Shown piece by piece: positions 59,014 to 64,000 of a stretch of 64,000 nucleotides of DNA. The stretch is from Erythroxylum novogranatense. Lineage: Eukaryota > Streptophyta > Magnoliopsida > Malpighiales > Erythroxylaceae. The stretch covers positions 96,291,818-96,355,817 of the forward strand of contig CM057227.1 in NCBI GenBank assembly GCA_029891385.1. Reading direction: 5' to 3'. Position numbers and translations under genes: made by a program. The stretch's first letter is position 1. Each line of letters begins with the position of its first letter. Under the pieces are notes generated by a model that saw only the letters and a program-made list of their open reading frames with translations, searched no databases and was not told the origin of the DNA.

Positions 59014-60295
59014 GATTTCTTTTCAACTTGGATATAATTAAATATTATGTGCTTATCAATTTACCTTTCATAACTCTAGACATTCAAATATTTATTTTTA
59101 TTATTTTCTTCTAATATTGATAAATTGTTTTGCTAAGATTTGCAAATTAATGAAATTATCCCATCGTTGAGTTTATTGTTTAGTAGCATAATTCATTAGT
59201 GAAGAAATTTTATTGAATATTATCAACTTATATAGTTTTACTATAATTTTAAAGACAATTGATGAATTAGTTGTGATATTTAATATATTTCTCTTATCTG
59301 TGAATGAGTTTATTTTTTATGTCCAGCTAACTCTAGCATTCAATGATCACTTTTGTGGATCATTTAATAAACTTAAAAATTAACATCTTGTTGTACATGC
59401 ATATTTAGGAATGGTAATAGGTGGGCTAAGATCTAACAATAGTGAAAAAATTTTAAAATCTTAAGCCCAACTCGGAGCCCAATCGGGCTACTGAGGCCTA
59501 ATTAGGCTTTAATTAGACTCATTTAGGCTGAGTTAAGCTTAACTGATTGAGTTACAATCAAATGCCCATCCTTTAACCATTTAAAAAATATATTGAGTTA
59601 CAATCAAATGCCCATCCTTTAACCAAACTCGTTAAGCCCAAAAGTCTAATCATTTAAAGAATAGATTAAATATTATGTGGCCTAATTAAAGTAAATCAAG
59701 CCTAGAAGCCAACTTTTTGGAGGTTTGTGATTTAGGCAATGACTTAAATGCTCTATTTACAAAATCAAATTTCACCTTCTTATCTTTTCACTTGAATATA
59801 AATGAGCATCTTAGATCTCATTTCCCAACCTCCATAATAAAAGTGAAAAGACAAGGAGGAGGAATTTAATTTCATAAATAAAGCATTTGGGCCATTACTT
59901 AAATTAAAATTCACTAAAGGATTGAGCTTTTGGGCTTAACTTTACTTAGTTGGTCTTTGGACCCCTTATCTTAAATATGCTTTATTATTAAAAAATGTAG
60001 TTTGGTTTTAAAATAAGGTAATGTTATCTTTAATATAGTTAGCCTTTAGGCTTTAGGTTAAGATGGGTTGTTTTGCCTAAGCTTGTTCCTGCTATGAAGT
60101 TCAAAAAATTATACAAGTAAAATTTTGAATTTAACTTGAAACTCGGTCAATTTAGACTAAACTCATTGACTTCGAATCGAGATGAATCAGGTTAGATGAA
60201 ACTCGAGCTATTTTATCATTTCTATGTATATTATTGTTCCTATTATAGTTTTTAGTCAACTTTAAATAATCTTCAATTCTTTCCTATTTTGAAAC

Positions 60296-61475
60296 TTAAT
60301 AAACAATATGTTGAATCTCTCATGATGAATCTAACGATCAGGAAATTAGATTTAACCTTAAGAGAGGACTCGCCAGCTAAACCCATTTTTGGGACTTTTG
60401 TTAATGATTAGAAGCTTTATGATAACTAAAAGTACTCAACTTACTGTTATTTGATAATCATGGGGTATCATACAGAGGATTCTACTCTTGGTAGTATTAA
60501 AAAGATTGAGAATGATAAGGAATATACCGAACCCATAAAAAAGAAACACAAAATGTTCTTTAACAATGATAATAATATCTTGAGAAACCTCATTCCACTA
60601 TTTCGTAATGGTGCTAATGCGATTGGAGATCATATTAACAAGATTGCGGTTTGCTATAATAAGAGTAAGGCAATCGATATGGAAGTTAATGAAGAAAGTA
60701 AAGGAAAGAAGTGTGGTAATGGTTATAAATCAAAACAATAATAGTCAAAAAAGGAAGCCTTTACCAAAGAATATTAATAACAATAAGCCTTTCAAGAAAC
60801 AAAATAAATTCAATAATGGGAATGAATAAGGAGTGACCTTACCTTTTATTGCTCTCAAGAATACAATTACAACCATAAGTTTAGGCACAAAAGGAAGATT
60901 GTAAGAAGCTTATAGCTAGACTAAAAAGGTAACTTTGTACGATGGTTCTATTTTGATTAGAAAAGAAACTTTGTGTGGTAACTTTTACAAGCTTGATTTG
61001 GTAGATATATCATTTTTTTATTCTTCTCTCTTTTAATATTGATGCTACCATAAAGAGGTTGAGGTTCAATGAAAAATATTCTATTATATGATACAAGAAC
61101 CATATTTTTATACAATAAATTATAAAAATTATAAAGGATGTGTTGATTTCATAATTGACTGTCAAGATTAACACAAAACTACTTTAATTAATCCATACTA
61201 CTATTTATAGGCCCTTTACTCTTTTAATTATGGGTAACTACAAATAGCTCATCAGTTTAATTGAATGACCTTTCCTATTATTTTCTTGTTAAGCTCATCA
61301 ATGAGAATTTTGATTTTTCGAAGCATTTAAAGTCTTTAAAGAAAAAGTGGAACTCCAACAATTTGACAATATATTTTTCTAATAAAGACACTAAAAGGTA
61401 ATTTAGCTAGGGATCATTTATATAAATTCACTAACAAACCATGTATGGATTTTTTTTAGAAAACTCCCAAAATGT
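60296..61475 (+). pseudogene. Decayed Ty1/copia gag-pol, block 4 copy
   Basis: Same remnant as 22945-24135. Open pieces at 60451-60741 and 60608-60829 cover the shifted gag and its basic, Asn-rich tail. Then come half a zinc knuckle and a CGNFYKLDLVD pre-integrase trace. Broken throughout. Confidence 0.55.
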
Positions 61476-62146
61476 GAAATGGTGCAATTTTTTTAACTTA
61501 AAAACTGAATCTATTAATTTGATTGTTAAACTCATAATTGTTATACCCAACTGTACTTATTTTCAGGTTAATGATAAAGTCATGGATTTTTACCTATAAA
61601 AGAATAGTTTGATTAGAGAAAATGAAAAACTAAATATAGTTTTTAATTAAAATAATAATGAGATAGACATTTCAAATTCATATTAAATGTCAAATTTGTG
61701 TAAAACTTTAACTAATATTTATGAATAATTTACTAAGTCTAGAAGCCACATACACTTTTTTATTTGGAAAAAATCGTAGTGAATTTAAAAAACTCATGAT
61801 CATGAATATCATATCGGAGTTGAAATTATGAAATGATGTTTTGTTAAAGCTATTATAGGCAAATCAAATTTTAAAAATATTTTATATTAAAGAACTGTGG
61901 GAAAGTAACTAAGTTGTGTTAAAATTTAAATTTTTTATCTTATTTCCTTTTTATGTCTCATTGAGAATTTTAACTTTAAATTATATCGATATCCTCTATG
62001 ATAGAATAAGAATCGATACACTAAATATTGATAGATAAGATATATAGAAATTAAAATTTTAAGCTAAAATAATGACTAAACCTACTTAACTATTTGGTTA
62101 AAACTTTTTATAAAATACTAGTTATCTATCTTGGAATGGTAAGGAT

Positions 62147-62364
62147 GTCAATTTTAGCCCAGGTTGGCTAGGCCATTGGTAAGCCACGAGTCAAAAGTGG
62201 TCAGCCCGACCCAGCCACAGGCCTAGAATGGGCTGACTCGAACCAACCTGGCTTGTGTCTCGATCTTTTTTGACTTTTTTAGAAAAATATAAGTGAGTTA
62301 GGTTGGCCCGGCCTACCTATGTCCCATTAGGCCATGGGCTAGCCCATTGACATTCCTATGAGAT
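62147..62364. repeat. MITE-like repeat, block 4 copy
   Basis: Counterpart of 24790-25003 with better matched ends (AGGATGTCAAT and ATTGACATTCCT). Non-coding. Confidence 0.4.
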
Positions 62365-62639
62365 GGTAATAGGTCAGTCTGGGCTCAAACTGGGACATAA
62401 CTTTTTTAAAAAAAATTGAAAAATGACGTCGTTTTACACCTTCTCTTTAAGCCACAGATCGGGTAGTCTTGGTCCGAGACCCAGGCAACCATGAACATTT
62501 TACAGTCAAAATCTTTCCATGCCTTTTAATTGGCTAGATGACATATAATGTTATCATTAATGCATTTCTTTTTATGCCAGCTCATATCTACTGCTGTTTT
62601 GTTGACATAAAAAGCCTTTTTAATCCTAGTTTAATAGGG

Positions 62640-63449
62640 AAGTATCACAAGACTTTATGCGGTATATTTTTCCCTTTCCCATCATTCACTTGCCACCTTA
62701 ATGTAGCATAAATGGGTCATTCTTCAAGATCTTTACTGCCCTTCCAAAATATAAAACAATCATACTTACAAGCATGTATTAATATATATCCTAATCTAAG
62801 GTCCCTTAACAATTTCTTTGCTTCATAGTAAGATTTAGGCAATTTGTGTCTAATAGGTAATGCATCATTGAGCAAGTCAATTAACTTGTCAAAAGATTTG
62901 TTACTCCATTTTATAAACCTTCAAATGCAACAACTTGACAATTAAAGATATTTGTGAGAATTTTAAACACCCTAGATATAATTCTTCTTGAGTAACTTTC
63001 AATAACTTCCCAAAATTATCTTCTATAATGGTACTAATTATGTTAAGCAAACCATTATCATTCATAGTCTCCATATAATTCTCCAAATCCTCTAACATCT
63101 TTCTAATCCCATCATCACCATCATCATTAATATCATAATCCTCTACATCATCACCATCATCATTACCATTAACACCTGTATCAAAACTTCTATTACCGCT
63201 TGCTTCAAAATGTTCTCCATGATACATTTATGAAGTATAGAATTTATCTATGCCTTAGATTAGCTAGTGATTATATACCACATCTTGACTTTGAATGTTC
63301 ACATTTAAGCAATCTATGCACAAATGACAAATACAACATTCTACATCCATTTGATCTTTTACCAATTGCATGAAACTCTTAACTCCTTCTAAGTATCTAG
63401 TAGACCATTTTCGATGAGACATCCAACTTTTTTCCATGTAGCTATACAA
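62640..63449 (-). pseudogene. CACTA TNP2-type transposase remnant, block 4
   Basis: Counterpart of 25490-26296. 63264-63449 is the transposase-associated N-terminal domain (EKSWMSHRKWSTRYLEGVK). 62901-63227 (108 residues) starts MYHGEHFEASG, has an Asp-rich low-complexity stretch from GAT repeats, and ends with LYLGCLKFSQISLIVKLLH. Further TNP2 text (YYEAKK, HACKYDC) lies beyond stops at 62730-62890. Catalytic core missing. Confidence 0.8.
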
Positions 63450-63965
63450 TGAAAAGTAAATTACTAAATTACTACATGCAATTTAAGTTCAAAATAACAA
63501 AATGATAAATCGATACAAGTTCACATTCTTAGTTTTAATTCAAACAAACAATGAAATTAAGCATGCTAAGAATAAGAAGCATGAACCCAATATAAGTAAG
63601 TTTTAAAGATAACTCCTAATTCTCAAGCAATAACTGTAAGATCTGAGTATAGATTTTTGGCTTTCACTGTTATTAGCTTCAGTATCTCCTATTGGAAAGC
63701 ATTTGTAAATAAGTATTAATATTATCATTCACAAGAAGTTACGTAAAGAATTGTCAACTCTAATGACACACTAAATCCAATAATAACAAACATGGTACCA
63801 ATATGTTTGGAGCATAATTTGTTGCATATGAATGAGATATGAAATAGAAGAGATTAACGTCCTCAAAGAATCATTCACTATAAGTAGTGAAAAATTGAAC
63901 AACATGATTGGTGCCTAAAGGAGTTTAAATAATAGGCATAAAATTGGGTTCACTTATAAAAGTAC

Positions 63966-64000
63966 TGTTGGATCACGTACAGTCCGAGTATTCACAATAC
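63966..64000. mobile_element. Edge of a further insertion, cut by the window end
   Basis: Block 4 follows block 2 up to AAAAGTAC at 63965, then switches to TGTTGGATCACGTACAG, which has no counterpart in block 2 (ACACCATACA at 26811). The TGTTGG start suggests an LTR. Only 35 bp are visible, so the type is open. Confidence 0.45.

Larger units (their letters stand above)
56993..59028 (-). mobile_element. Lemi1/pogo-like Tc1-mariner transposon, one end missing
   Basis: Left end CAGTAAAACCTCGATAAATG preceded by TA (56991-56992), the end and target type of plant pogo elements of the Lemi1/Emigrant kind. The transposase is on the minus strand. No matching inverted end occurs on the right: after three 65-bp repeats the sequence joins block 4 at about 59029, so the promoter-side end is lost. 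Confidence 0.85.
59029..63965. repeat. Duplicated block 4 (gene-less)
   Basis: Homology to block 2 starts at the equivalent of 21695 (TTGGATATAATTAAATATTA) and runs to 26810, with the hAT-like repeat (about 59409-60220), decayed copia, MITE-like repeat and CACTA remnant in the same order and orientation. The PELPK gene is absent because the block starts inside the 3' flank. The SINE of block 2 is absent. Confidence 0.88.

Overview
This is nuclear DNA from a seed plant, probably a eudicot. It is AT-rich, has no operon-like gene spacing, and is dominated by plant transposable elements (Athila-type Ty3/gypsy, Ty1/copia, CACTA, pogo/Lemi1-like, a tRNA-derived SINE, an L1-type LINE fragment). The only convincing host gene family is a small secreted proline-rich protein of the PELPK type. 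I cannot name the species from the sequence alone.

Layout. The backbone is a tandem array of related blocks. Block 1 (1-4415, continuing at 18516-19321) carries a frameshifted PELPK copy (96-623). Block 2 (19322 to about 27370) carries the only intact PELPK gene (20659-21180). Block 3 (29371 to about 33900) carries a PELPK copy cut short by a stop codon (29970-30506). Block 4 (about 59029-63965) has the flanking DNA but no gene. The shared flank contains, in order, AT-rich spacer, a hAT-like non-autonomous element of about 0.8 kb, a decayed copia element, a small MITE-like repeat, and a decayed CACTA transposase on the minus strand. Each block has its own deletions and insertions.

Insertions into this array. 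A 14.1-kb Athila-like element (4416-18510, target duplication ATGGT) sits inside the decayed copia of block 1. A copia-type solo LTR (19533-20053) lies about 0.6 kb upstream of the intact PELPK gene and points toward it. A SINE (25271-25467) with a perfect 17-bp target duplication is present in block 2 and absent from block 4. A second Athila-like element (36596-53717, target duplication ATATA) keeps gag and protease but lacks reverse transcriptase and integrase. It is host to three later insertions: a 3.38-kb LTR-like insertion inside its left LTR (37316-40694), a LINE 3' end (about 42555-43148), and a copia element (45539-51610) inside gag. That copia has lost reverse transcriptase and RNase H and carries an unrelated ORF in their place. 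Right of this nest are a CACTA terminus (54216), a decayed copia (54748 to about 56925) and a Lemi1/pogo-like transposon with a recognisable but broken transposase (56993 to about 59028).

How it works together. Almost every ORF here belongs to a mobile element and most are broken. The intact PELPK gene probably encodes a cell-wall protein. The most informative signals are the block-to-block comparisons, which give empty sites for several insertions and therefore exact boundaries and relative order, plus the rearranged copia element and the LTR next to the surviving gene.
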